A DNA stretch of 64,000 nt from Actinoallomurus bryophytorum (GTDB taxonomy: Bacteria > Actinomycetota > Actinomycetes > Streptosporangiales > Streptosporangiaceae). The notes under the pieces are model-generated. The model worked only from the letters and a program-made list of their open reading frames with translations. It searched no databases and was not told the origin of the DNA. Below, one piece after another: positions 1-9,889 of the stretch (the first letter of the stretch is position 1; every line of letters begins with the position of its first letter). The DNA is taken from NCBI RefSeq assembly GCF_006716425.1, contig NZ_VFOZ01000003.1:310001-374000 (forward strand), in the 5' to 3' direction. A program made the translations under genes and the position numbers.

Positions 1-10
1 TGACGAGTGA

Positions 11-44
11 TAGTTCGACGCATTACTATCTAGGCATCGAACTA
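11..44. promoter_or_regulatory. inverted-repeat operator upstream of the DHFR-family gene
   Basis: TAGTTCGA at 11-18 is matched by TCGAACTA at 37-44, a perfect 8-bp inverted repeat spaced by 18 bp that nearly extends inward (CGC against TGC). It sits 28 bp before the start codon of the next gene. It looks like the site of a dimeric repressor, but the regulator is not in the window, so its family is a guess. Confidence 0.5.
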
Positions 45-72
45 CACGCGTTCCGAACACCTGGAGGACCTC

Positions 73-609
73 ATGCGCAAGATCATCGCGAGCCTGTTCG
101 TGTCCCTCGACGGCGTGGCCGAGGCGCCCGACACCTGGCACTTCCCCTACTTCAACGACGAGATGGGCAACGCCGTCGGCGCGGCCATGGCCGAGTCCGA
201 CGCAATGCTGCTCGGCCGCGTCCAGTACCAGCAGTTCGCGGCGTACTGGCCCTCCAGCGAGGATGAGTTCGCCGGCTTCATGAACAACCAGAAGAAGTAC
301 GTCGTCACCAACACCCTGACCGAGGCCACCTGGAACAACACCGAGATCATCAGCGGCGACGTGCTCGGCGGGCTCCAGGCACTCAAGAACTCCGAGGGCA
401 AGGACATCGCCGTGACCGGCAGCCTCACCCTCGTGCGATCACTGCTCACGGCCGGACTGCTCGACCAGCTGCAACTGTTCGTCCACCCGATCGTGCTCGG
501 CAAGGGCGCCCGGTGGTTCGACGACCTCGACACCGTCGAACTGCGACTGGCATCGGCCCAGACCTTCTCCACCGGAGTGATCCATCAGACCTACACGCAG
601 GCCTCCTGA
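73..609 (+). CDS. dihydrofolate reductase family protein (RibD C-terminal domain)
   Basis: A 178-residue protein that fills one RibD C-terminal/DHFR-like Rossmann domain, as in the many small actinobacterial dihydrofolate reductase family proteins. It opens with KIIASLFVSLDGV, has the MLLGRVQYQQFAAYWP segment typical of the family, and carries the glycine-rich GDVLGGLQALK and VTGSLTLVRSLL segments expected to bind NADP(H). The start follows a clear GGAGGA ribosome site at 62-67. The substrate is unknown; these proteins are probably NADPH-dependent reductases and not the housekeeping DHFR. An inverted repeat upstream suggests repressor control. Confidence 0.88.
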   Translation: MRKIIASLFVSLDGVAEAPDTWHFPYFNDEMGNAVGAAMAESDAMLLGRVQYQQFAAYWPSSEDEFAGFMNNQKKYVVTNTLTEATWNNTEIISGDVLGGLQALKNSEGKDIAVTGSLTLVRSLLTAGLLDQLQLFVHPIVLGKGARWFDDLDTVELRLASAQTFSTGVIHQTYTQAS

Positions 610-924
610 CCACCTCCACCGGCCTGCGGCCAGCTGTCAGGTCGTGACCGTGGTGGCCAAAGATCATCACTCTGACCTCGTGCTTGCCAGCGCCCAGGTC
701 CTGGTCATCGCGCTGAAGCCGTTGATCTAGGACCTGGCGCTGTCGGCAACGAGAAAGGCTGACGTTTACCTCTTCGCCGATGGACTGGCCATCGTCCTGA
801 ACCTGCTGATCTTCTCCGTCGGCGTTCGGCATCCCACTTCGCCACCCCAGCCGTCGTCCTGATCAACACGGCCCTGCTGTTCGCCGCCTGAACCACCCCA
901 ATCTCAACCCCACGGAGCAGCACC
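610..924 (+). pseudogene. decayed small membrane protein gene (remnant)
   Basis: No intact gene is present in this 315-base gap. Reading the plus strand gives hydrophobic pieces split by stops and a frame change: DLVLASAQVLVIALKPLI then a stop near 730, VYLFADGLAIVLNLLIFSVGVR near 760-825, and ATPAVVLINTALLFAA ending at a stop at 889-891. The pieces resemble membrane helices of one small integral membrane protein broken by an in-frame stop and at least one indel. Family not recognised. Confidence 0.35.
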
Positions 925-1431
925 ATGTCACTCATCGTCGCGGACTTCGTCGAATCCGTTGTCGTACGCGGCGGCGAAGCCGAGGTCATCGGCCAGGCCC
1001 CCACCACGATCCGCCTGCTGGCCGACAGCAGTTCCACAGGCGGCGCCCTGTCCACCCAGCGAGTCACCCTCACCGACGGAGCCGACGGCGCCAAACCCCA
1101 CCACCACGCCAACGCCGCCGAACTGTTCTACATGCTCGACGGCACGGCCCAACTGCTGTCCGGCGACCAGATCGTCACCGCACAGACCGGCGACCTGGTC
1201 GTTGTACCACCCGGGAGAGCCCACGCCTTCGCCGCCGCCCCCGGCCTCAACGCCGACATCCTCATCGTCATCACCCCCGGCGTGGAACGTTTCGAATACT
1301 TCCGCCACCTGGAACGCATCGCCCACGGCAAGGTCCCACCGGAAAGCCTGCTAGAGGTCCAGGAACTCTACGACACCTACTTCCACAACAGCGCCGCCTG
1401 GAACACCCTTCGGCCAAGGCCTGGAAAGTGA
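925..1431 (+). CDS. cupin domain protein
   Basis: A 168-residue single-domain cupin. Motif 1 is visible as KPHHHANAAELFYMLDG (histidines and glutamate that usually bind a metal) and motif 2 as the turn DLVVVPPGRAHAF. A C-terminal helical tail (residues about 120-168, EYFRHLERIAHGK...) is typical of quercetinase-like or small sensor cupins. No DNA-binding domain. Probable metal-dependent small enzyme or ligand-binding protein; substrate unknown. It follows the decayed membrane gene and appears to be transcribed alone. Confidence 0.85.
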   Translation: MSLIVADFVESVVVRGGEAEVIGQAPTTIRLLADSSSTGGALSTQRVTLTDGADGAKPHHHANAAELFYMLDGTAQLLSGDQIVTAQTGDLVVVPPGRAHAFAAAPGLNADILIVITPGVERFEYFRHLERIAHGKVPPESLLEVQELYDTYFHNSAAWNTLRPRPGK

Positions 1432-1582
1432 AGCGGCAAAGAGAATCAGTAGCAGAACACAGGGCTGGTGAGGCTGGTCGCCCGCCGCGGACAGGCCACC
1501 GCCGTACGCAACACCCATGCTCCCAACCGTACGCATCCACTGAGCCTGGCTGGTATCGGCCTCTGACTGATGAGTGGCTTCG

Positions 1583-1998
1583 CTACCGCGACAGCCGGTG
1601 GAGCATGCGCGTCAGGCGGATCACCTCGGCCGACAGCGGGCCGGCGGCAAGGTCGGGGCCCGCGGTGCTCACGTTAGCCCTCGTTGAAGATCAGGTAGAG
1701 GGTGTGCAGGACCGCGCCGAGCCGCTCGGCGCGGTCGGCGGGCATCGCGAACGGGACGCCGCTGTCCTTGATGGTCTTCTTGGCCCGGCTGATGCGCCGG
1801 GCCATCGTCGGTTCGGGGACCAGGAACGCGCGGGCGACCGGGACGCCGTGCGATGGCCATTGGAGGGCGGCGGCGAGCAGTGCCTCCTGCGTGGCGTCCT
1901 CGGCGGTGTCGAAGTGGCCGAAGCGCCGTACGACCGCGCCGAGGACCTGCGGCGCCAGGTCGCGCGGCAGGTCCTCGATCCGGGGCGGCGGAGCGGTC
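1583..1998 (-). pseudogene. ECF sigma factor (DUF6596 type), deleted and frameshifted
   Basis: Reading the minus strand from 1998 gives the start of a YCII-associated ECF sigma factor (IEDLPRDLAPQVLGAVVRR, then AEDATQEALLAAALQWP, the region-2 segment). After HGVP the sequence jumps directly to AFLVPEPTMARRISRAKKTI, the region-4 helix-turn-helix, so about 90-100 codons are missing. At about 1675 one extra base creates a stop; skipping it restores the family sequence EGYVSTAGPDLAAGPLSAEV to a second stop at 1583-1585, where the usual C-terminal TPR-like domain is lost. No good start codon remains. It directly follows the YCII gene, the normal partner of this sigma family. Confidence 0.85.
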
Positions 1999-2407
1999 AG
2001 AGGTCCAGCTCGGTACGGGACCCGGCGACGGGCCGTACGTCGATGACGCTGGAGACGCCGGCCGGGCCGGGGCACTGGGTGAGGCCCGCGGCGATCTCGG
2101 TCGCGCGGTCGAAGCCGTCGCATTCGACGATCCAGTAGCCGGCCAGGACCTCCTGGGTCTCGGGGTAGGGCCCGTCGGTGACGACCGGGACGCCTTCCTT
2201 CAGGGTGATCCGCCTGGTGTGCGCCGGTGCGGTCAGCCCGCGGGTGTCGACGAGCTCCCCGGACCTTTCCAGGTCCTCGTTGAACGCCTGCATGAAGGCG
2301 CCCATCGCGGCGAACTCCTCCGGGGACCAGGCCGGCCCGCTGCCGGGGGCGCCGCCGAGGCTGTCGTAGTCCTGCTGCGAACCGTAAATCAAGATCATGT
2401 ACTTCAC
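1997..2407 (-). CDS. YCII-related (DGPF-domain) protein
   Basis: A 136-residue ferredoxin-like fold protein of the YCII family. It begins MKYMILIYGSQQDY and contains the family signature VTDGPYPETQEVLAGYWIVEC. In actinobacteria such proteins are typically encoded just before an ECF sigma factor and are thought to act as partners or sensors. Here that sigma gene, immediately downstream, is broken, so this protein has probably lost its partner. Biochemical function unknown. Confidence 0.88.
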   Translation of the reverse strand: MKYMILIYGSQQDYDSLGGAPGSGPAWSPEEFAAMGAFMQAFNEDLERSGELVDTRGLTAPAHTRRITLKEGVPVVTDGPYPETQEVLAGYWIVECDGFDRATEIAAGLTQCPGPAGVSSVIDVRPVAGSRTELDL

Positions 2408-2498
2408 GGTCTCTCCTCTGCGCGGACGCCGTCCTTCGGCAGAGACGTCGGAGCCGCGGATCCGACCCGGACATCGGCGGCGAACCGATCCTCACGCC

Positions 2499-3753
2499 TC
2501 AGTCTGCCCGCTCCCGCGCCGGCACGGCGTAGCGGGACAGCGCCGGGATGGCGACCTTGAGCAGTGCCGCGCCCAGGACCGTGGCCAGGCCGCCGCCGAC
2601 CGCGCTCGCGCCCGGTGAGGTGACCGACGCGACGGCGCCCGCGCGGAAGTTGCCGAGCTGCGGGCCACCGGCGCCGATGACGAAGTCGACGCCGGTGACC
2701 CGCCCGCGGAACCGGTCCGGCGTGGCGACCTGCACGATCGTCGAGCGGATGATCACACTGGTGGTGTCGGCCGCGCCGGCCAGGACGAGCAGGACCAGGC
2801 CCAGCCACAGCGTGTGGGCCAGGCCGAACCCGGCGATGGCCAGGCCCCACACCATGACGGCGGCGAGCAGCGTACGGCCGGGGCGTGACGCCTGGCCGGC
2901 CGGGCCGGACAGCGTGGAGCCGAGCAGCCCCCCGATGGCCGGCGCCGCGGTGAGCAGCCCGAGGGTCTGGGCCGTGCCGCCGAAGTGCGCCTCGTTCAGG
3001 GCGGGGAACAGCGCGAACGGCATGCCCAGGACCATTGCGTCCAGGTCGGCGAGGAACACCCCGGCCAGCACCGGCCGGTGGCGGATGAACCGCAGTCCCT
3101 CGACGACGGCCGTGACACCGGGCCGGGTGGCGCCGTCCTGTGGTGGCATCGGGGGCAGCCGGCTCAGCGCGTACAGGGTGCCGGCGAAGCTCACCACGTC
3201 CGCCAGGTAGCACAGCCGCAGGCCGCCGGCGGCGGTCACGACGCCGGCCAGGGCCGGGCCGGCCATCATCCCGAGCTGGAAGTTCAGCTGGTTCAGCGCC
3301 ACCCCGGCCGCGACCTGGTCCGCCGCGAGCAGCCGGGGCACGAACGTACGGCGCGCCGGCGCTCCGATCCCGCCCAGCAGCGCCTGCACGGCGACCAGGA
3401 CGTACAGCGGCCACAGCAGGCCCAGCCCGAGGAACGCCTGCGCGGCCAGCAGCGCCGACACCACGATCGAGCCCCAGTTGGTGATCAGGACGAGCAGCCG
3501 CCGGTCGACCGCGTCGGCGACCGAACCCCCGAACAGGCCCAGGATGATCAGCGGGGCGCCGGTGGCGAGCCCGACCGCGCCGACCGCGGCCGACGAGTGG
3601 GTCATCCGGTAGACCTGCAGCGTCACCGCGAACCCGGTCATCTGGCCGCCGATGATCGACAGCGATGACCCGGGTCCAGAGCCGCCGGAAGTCCGCCGAG
3701 TCCCGCAGCGGCCTGGTGTCCAGCACGAAACGCCGCCGCGCCTTGTCCGGCAT
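2499..3753 (-). pseudogene. MFS exporter with a single-base frameshift near its start
   Basis: Most of the gene (from LSIIGGQMTGFAVTLQVY onward) reads as a typical 12-helix MFS transporter of the enterobactin-exporter/MFS_3 type, but its N-terminus MPDKARRRFVLDTRPLRDSA and FRRLWT (start at 3753) lies in another frame. Removing one C from the run at about 3669-3671 joins FRRLWTGSSLSIIGGQMT, which is exactly what the family should have at the first helix. So either the gene is freshly inactivated or there is a base-call error. The gene is upstream of and co-directional with the YCII gene (91-bp gap). Confidence 0.8.
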
Positions 3754-3810
3754 CGCCCCGTCGCCCCCAGGTTCGGTCGGTCTCGGCCACGCGCGTACGG
3801 TGGACGCGAC

Positions 3811-4440
3811 ATGCACGCGATCAAGCAGTCCGGCGTGCACGAGCTCGAGATCCGCCGGTCCCGGTTCGTCTGCGCGCTCGCCCGCGTCACGACCGAGCCG
3901 CAGGCGCAGGAGTTCATCGCCGGACGCCGCAGGAGCCTGCACGACGCGTCCCACCACTGCACCGCCTACGTTCTCGGTGAGCACGGAGACATTACCCGCA
4001 GCAACGACGACGGGGAACCCGGCGGTACGGCCGGGCGGCCGATGCTGGAGGTCCTGGGGCGCCGCGAGCTGACCGGTACGGTCGCGGTGGTGAGCCGCTA
4101 CTTCGGCGGGATCAAGCTCGGCGCGGGCGGCCTGGTCCGCGCGTACGGGCAGGCGGTCGCCGAGACGGTCGACCTGGTAGGAGTGGTCGAACGACGGCCG
4201 GTGGTCACCGTCACCGTGATCAGCGACCACGCGCACGCGGGACGTCTCACCCGTGACCTGCACGCCTCGCCGTACACCCTGGCCGGCGCACGGTACGGCG
4301 GCTCGGCCGAGATCGACGTCGTGGTCCCCGCCGGTGAGCTGGAGGCGTTCGACGCGTGGGTGGCCGCGGCCGGCGGCGGGCGGGCGCGGACCCGCCGCGG
4401 TCAGGCCGGGCACGTGGAGGTGCCGGCGGACCGCCGGTAG
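3811..4440 (+). CDS. YigZ/IMPACT family protein
   Basis: A 209-residue protein with the N-terminal UPF0029/IMPACT domain: RRSRFVCALARVTTEPQAQEFI, DDGEPGGTAGRPMLEVL and the hallmark SRYFGGIKLGAGGLVRAYG. The C-terminal 70 residues form the usual ferredoxin-like domain. The family is conserved in bacteria and eukaryotes, but its bacterial role is poorly defined (translation-related or peptidase-like roles have been proposed). Its start lies 57 bp from the divergent MFS start, giving a shared promoter region. Confidence 0.93.
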   Translation: MHAIKQSGVHELEIRRSRFVCALARVTTEPQAQEFIAGRRRSLHDASHHCTAYVLGEHGDITRSNDDGEPGGTAGRPMLEVLGRRELTGTVAVVSRYFGGIKLGAGGLVRAYGQAVAETVDLVGVVERRPVVTVTVISDHAHAGRLTRDLHASPYTLAGARYGGSAEIDVVVPAGELEAFDAWVAAAGGGRARTRRGQAGHVEVPADRR

Positions 4441-6219
<1,779 letters not shown>

Positions 6220-6265
6220 GCGCGCTGGATCCGCGAAGGCCCCTGCGATCCGGAATGCTGTGCAC

Positions 6266-7114
6266 ATGATCAGTGCTGTCATCGCCGCCGGACGACGGCA
6301 CTCGCTGGGGCTGTGTGCCGACGGCACCGTGGTCGCCGCCGGCACGGGAACATCCGGCGAGTGCCGGGTCGGGGAGTGGGCCCACGTGGTCGCCGTGGCG
6401 GCGGGCAACGTGCATACGGCGTCGAACACCGGGCGGTCCCACAGCGTCGGCCTCCGCGCGGACGGCACCGTGACGGCGACGGGCTGGAACGGTGACGGGC
6501 AGTGCGACGTCGCGGGCTGGCGCGGCGTGATCCGTGTCGCCGCGGGCTGGCGCCGCACCTTGGGGCTGGTGGGTGACGGCACCGTGCTGGCCGCGGGACG
6601 GCTCCGCGAGGGGGCATGCGATGTGAGCCGGTGGCGTGAGGTCGTCGCGCTGGCCTGTGGCGACTGGCATTCGGTGGGCCTCAGAGCCGACGGGACCGCC
6701 GTCGCGGTGGGCAACGATCGCCGCGGGCAGTGCGCGGTCGGCACGTGGCGTGACGTCACCGCCGTCGCCGCCGGTTACCTTCACACGGTCGGTCTCACCG
6801 ATGACGGGCGCGTCCTCGCGGCCGGGGATCGATCGGCGGGTGCCTGTGATGTCAGCGCCTGGAGGGACATGACGGCAGTGGCGGCGGGAAGCCACCACAC
6901 CGTCGGAGTCACCGGGGCCGGCCGGGTCGTCGCCGTGGGCGGCGGAGACTCCGGCCAGTGCGACGTGGCCGGCTGGCGCGGAATCGTCTCTGTGGCGGCC
7001 GGATCCACCCACACTCTCGGACTACGCGCGGACGGAACGGTCGTCGCCGCCGGTGGCAACGAGCACGGTCAGTGCGACATCACCGGATGGGGCGCGATCC
7101 GGTCGCCCGCCTAG
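6266..7114 (+). CDS. RCC1-repeat (seven-bladed propeller) protein
   Basis: A 282-residue protein made almost wholly of seven repeats of about 38 residues with the core VAAGxxHTxGLxxDGxVxAxGxxxxGQCDVxxW. Seven repeats match one closed seven-bladed RCC1/BLIP-II-type beta propeller. Repeat 2 carries an extra segment (ASNTGRSHSVG). There is no signal peptide or membrane segment, so it is expected to be cytoplasmic, unlike BLIP-II. The start ATG at 6266 leads directly into repeat 1; upstream in-frame starts overlap rox. It lies 46 bp after rox on the same strand and may be read through with it. No function can be assigned; a binding scaffold is likely. Confidence 0.85.
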   Translation: MISAVIAAGRRHSLGLCADGTVVAAGTGTSGECRVGEWAHVVAVAAGNVHTASNTGRSHSVGLRADGTVTATGWNGDGQCDVAGWRGVIRVAAGWRRTLGLVGDGTVLAAGRLREGACDVSRWREVVALACGDWHSVGLRADGTAVAVGNDRRGQCAVGTWRDVTAVAAGYLHTVGLTDDGRVLAAGDRSAGACDVSAWRDMTAVAAGSHHTVGVTGAGRVVAVGGGDSGQCDVAGWRGIVSVAAGSTHTLGLRADGTVVAAGGNEHGQCDITGWGAIRSPA

Positions 7115-7154
7115 ACACCGCACGCAGGCATGCCCTGTTCCCGGTAGCGGCCTC

Positions 7155-8525
7155 CTACCGCGATCCGCGCACGCGCGGCAGGAGCATCGCGGGCACCAGC
7201 GTCAGGGCGGTGAAGCCCAGCACCCACCAGAACGTCCCGGCGAAGCCGGCGGCCGTGTCGTGGTGGGCCGCCAGGATGGCGGTGAGCACGGCCGCGCCGA
7301 CCGAGGCGCCCACGGTCTGCACGGTCGTGATGACACTCGTCGCGCCCGGGATCTCGGCCGGCGCCAGTCCCTCATAGGCCGCCGCCGAGACCGGGACGGC
7401 GACGGCCGCCACCCCCGTTCCCCAGATCAGCAGGGCCACGCCGAGTGCCACCCCGCTGGTGTGGGGCCCCACCTGGGTGAAGACGAGCGTGCCGAGCGTG
7501 GTGACGGCGATGCCCGCCAGGACGACGGGGCGGGCGCCGATCCGGTCGGTGAGGCGGCCGACGTAGGGGAGGGCGAGCATCGTGCCCAGGCTCTGCGGGG
7601 CCAGGAGCAGGCCCGCGCTCAGCGCGCCGTACCCGCGCACCTGCTGGTAGTACAGCGGCATCAGGATCAGCACCCCGAAGATCGACAGCCGGGACAGGAA
7701 GCTCAGCGCCGTCGCGGCGGCGAAGGGCCGGTGGGCGAACAGCCGAAGGTTCAGCAGTGGCGCGACGGCACGCGGGCGCGACGCGTGGACGGCGAAGACC
7801 ACGAGCAGGGCCGTCCCGGCGGCCAGCAGCGGGAGCCGGTGTGCCGAGGTGGACAGCCCGTAGAGGGTCAGGCCCAGCCCGGGCGCCAGGAGCGCCAGGC
7901 CGGTCAGGTCCAGCCAGCGGCCCTCGCCGCGGTGTTCGGGGGCGTCGGCGGGGATGCCGCGCCTGGCTAGCAGCAGCGCCACCAGGCACACCGGGACGTT
8001 GACGTAGAAGATCCACCGCCAGCTCGCGGCGTCCACGATCACGCCGCCGATCAGCGGCCCCATGATCGGCGCGACCTGCGCGGGCATCGCGACGATGGCC
8101 ATCACGCGCCCCCGCTGTTCGGGGCCGGCCGCCCGCGCCAGGATCATCAGGCTCAGCGGCACGATCATCCCGCCGCCGACGCCCTGCAGCGCGCGGAAGG
8201 CGATGAGGCTCCCGGCCGACCAGGCCAGGCCGCACAGGGCCGAGCCGGCGAGGAAGGCCGACAGGGCGAACATCCACATGGTGCGGGCGCCGAACCGCTC
8301 GGCGAGGCGGCCGGTGACCGGGATGACGACCGCGATGGCCAGCAGGTAGGCGGCGCTGACCCACTGGATCGTGGTGACCGGCGTGCGGAAGGCGCGGGCG
8401 AGGTCGGCCAGCGCGACCGCGACCATCGTCATGTCCAGCATCGCGGTGATGCCCCCGACCACGATGACGATCCCCAGGGTCCGCAGGGCGGGGTCCAGCC
8501 GCGTACGGGCGGTCGTGTCCGTCAT
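7155..8525 (-). CDS. MFS drug exporter, DHA2 (EmrB/QacA) type
   Basis: A 456-residue polytopic protein beginning MTDTTARTRLDPALRTLGIV. It has the DHA2 family marks: the first helix GGITAMLDMTMVAVALADLAR, motif A-like GRLAERFGARTMW, RALQGVGGGMIVPLSLMIL, and motif C-like GPLIGGVIVDAASWRWIFYVNVP. The start at 8525 gives a 10-bp gap to the divergent operator; an alternative ATG is at 8534. It is divergent from a TetR gene and separated from it by a large palindrome, the usual arrangement of a ligand-induced efflux pump and its repressor. Confidence 0.93.
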   Translation of the reverse strand: MTDTTARTRLDPALRTLGIVIVVGGITAMLDMTMVAVALADLARAFRTPVTTIQWVSAAYLLAIAVVIPVTGRLAERFGARTMWMFALSAFLAGSALCGLAWSAGSLIAFRALQGVGGGMIVPLSLMILARAAGPEQRGRVMAIVAMPAQVAPIMGPLIGGVIVDAASWRWIFYVNVPVCLVALLLARRGIPADAPEHRGEGRWLDLTGLALLAPGLGLTLYGLSTSAHRLPLLAAGTALLVVFAVHASRPRAVAPLLNLRLFAHRPFAAATALSFLSRLSIFGVLILMPLYYQQVRGYGALSAGLLLAPQSLGTMLALPYVGRLTDRIGARPVVLAGIAVTTLGTLVFTQVGPHTSGVALGVALLIWGTGVAAVAVPVSAAAYEGLAPAEIPGATSVITTVQTVGASVGAAVLTAILAAHHDTAAGFAGTFWWVLGFTALTLVPAMLLPRVRGSR

Positions 8526-8535
8526 GCGCAGCACA

Positions 8536-8576
8536 CTACACCGTGCAGTGTAGTAGTACTACACTGCACGGTGTAG
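8536..8576. promoter_or_regulatory. double TetR operator, 41-bp perfect palindrome
   Basis: Arms of 20 bp (8536-8555 and 8557-8576) are exact reverse complements around a single G at 8556. Each arm contains its own smaller dyad, CTACACCGTGCAGTGTAG at 8536-8553 and CTACACTGCACGGTGTAG at 8559-8576 (6-bp CTACAC/GTGTAG ends). The centre-to-centre distance is 23 bp. This is what two TetR dimers bound side by side between divergent exporter and repressor genes would need. Confidence 0.85.
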
Positions 8577-8596
8577 CCGCCGCAGGAAGGAACCCC

Positions 8597-9232
8597 GTGC
8601 CCGACACCCCGGCTCTGCGTCAGGGCTCACCCGCCAAACGCGCCGCGATCATCCGCGCGGCCCTGGAGGTGTTCCTGCGCGAGGGATACGCGCGCGCCGG
8701 CGTCGACGCCATCGCCGCCACGGCCGGGGTCTCCAAACGCACGATCTATGACTACTACGGCGACAAGGAGACCCTGTTCCTGGCCGCGGTGGGCGAGACC
8801 GCACAGGCGCAGACCACCGTCTTCGCCGACCTGCTGGACCGCACGCTCGGCGAGGTCACCGACATCGCCGAGGCGCTGACGGCCTTCGGCCGCGTGTTCG
8901 CCACCGAGATCGCCCGGTCACCCGAGCGCGCCGCCGTGATGCGCCTGATCATCGCCGAGGCGTCCCACTTCCCGCAGCTGACCCGGCCCGCACCCGAGGA
9001 CCGCCCGGTCCAGCGCGCCCTTGCCGACCGGCTCGCCGCCCTCGGCGAACAGGGCCTCCTGGAGGTGCCCGACCCGCTCGAGGCAGCCGAGTTCCTCGGG
9101 CTGCTGGTCACCGGCCGCGTCAACAACCGCTCCTGGTACGGCGCGGTACGCCTGCCCGACGCCGAGATCGACCGGCTCGTCACCGGGGGAGTGGCGGTCT
9201 TCCTGCGCGCGTACGGCCCCCGAACGGGCTGA
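8597..9232 (+). CDS. TetR family repressor of the adjacent exporter
   Basis: A 211-residue TetR protein starting at GTG 8597 after an AGGAAGG ribosome site. The N-terminal helix-turn-helix is clear: RAAIIRAALEVFLREGYARAGV then IAATAGVSKRTIYDYYGDKETLF. The C-terminal part (residues about 85-205, ERAAVMRLIIAEASHFPQL) matches the TetR_C AcrR-like ligand-binding domain. By position it represses itself and the divergent DHA2 exporter through the double operator. The inducer is unknown. Confidence 0.92.
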   Translation: MPDTPALRQGSPAKRAAIIRAALEVFLREGYARAGVDAIAATAGVSKRTIYDYYGDKETLFLAAVGETAQAQTTVFADLLDRTLGEVTDIAEALTAFGRVFATEIARSPERAAVMRLIIAEASHFPQLTRPAPEDRPVQRALADRLAALGEQGLLEVPDPLEAAEFLGLLVTGRVNNRSWYGAVRLPDAEIDRLVTGGVAVFLRAYGPRTG

Positions 9233-9235
9233 CGG

Positions 9236-9264
9236 ATTAGACAAGAACTGTTTTTCTGTCTAAT
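9236..9264 (+). promoter_or_regulatory. operator and promoter of the second TetR/SDR unit
   Basis: ATTAGACA (9236-9243) and TGTCTAAT (9257-9264) form a perfect 8-bp inverted repeat. The same bases can serve as -35 (TTAGAC) and -10 (TCTAAT, 9259-9264) elements. The -10 ends only 9 bp before the GTG start at 9274, so the mRNA is probably leaderless and the repressor would block its own promoter. Confidence 0.7.
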
Positions 9265-9273
9265 GTCCCTGGT

Positions 9274-9855
9274 GTGAGCGACGCAGGCACCACAGACGAT
9301 CCCAAACGCGCCGCCGTGCTGGCGGCCGCCGTCGAGGTGTTCGGACGGTACGGCTTCCAGAAGACCTCGATGGAGACGGTCGCCAAGTCCGCCGGCATCT
9401 CACGGCCGGGCCTGTACCTGCTGTTCCCGAACAAGGAACAGCTGTACCGCGCCACGATGCAGGGCGTCATGGAACGCGCCCAGCAGGCCATGGAGGCCTG
9501 CTTCGCCGACCAGACCCGAAGCCCGCAAGAACGCGTCGTCGCGGCACTGGACGCGCTGATGGGCCCCTACGTCGAGACCCAGGTCGCCCGTGACCTGGGC
9601 GAACTCCTGGCGAACAGCGGCCCCCAGCTCGGCTCGATGTTCCACGACTACCAGGAAAGGGCCAGGGCGACGATCAGCGCCCGGCTCCAGACGCTCACCC
9701 CGCCCGGCGTGCTCACCGACGAGCTCGGCGCCGACGACGTCATGGACATCCTCTTCTCCGCCGCCCTGACCTGGAAGCAGACCGCGGCCACCCGCGCCGA
9801 GTTCGGCGACCGCGTCAGGCGCGCCGTCCAGATGATCTACCGCACCGCGCACTGA
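9274..9855 (+). CDS. TetR family regulator
   Basis: A 193-residue TetR regulator. The DNA-binding part is DPKRAAVLAAAVEVFGRYGF followed by KTSMETVAKSAGISRPGLYLLF and NKEQLY. The C-terminal region is an all-helical ligand domain of unknown specificity. The start is a GTG very near the predicted transcript start, with no ribosome site, in keeping with a leaderless message. It is followed 34 bp downstream by an SDR enzyme on the same strand, so it most likely controls that enzyme and itself through the palindrome at 9236-9264. Confidence 0.92.
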   Translation: MSDAGTTDDPKRAAVLAAAVEVFGRYGFQKTSMETVAKSAGISRPGLYLLFPNKEQLYRATMQGVMERAQQAMEACFADQTRSPQERVVAALDALMGPYVETQVARDLGELLANSGPQLGSMFHDYQERARATISARLQTLTPPGVLTDELGADDVMDILFSAALTWKQTAATRAEFGDRVRRAVQMIYRTAH

Positions 9856-9889
9856 CCCTCACGACGCGACCCACCCACGGAGTACAACC

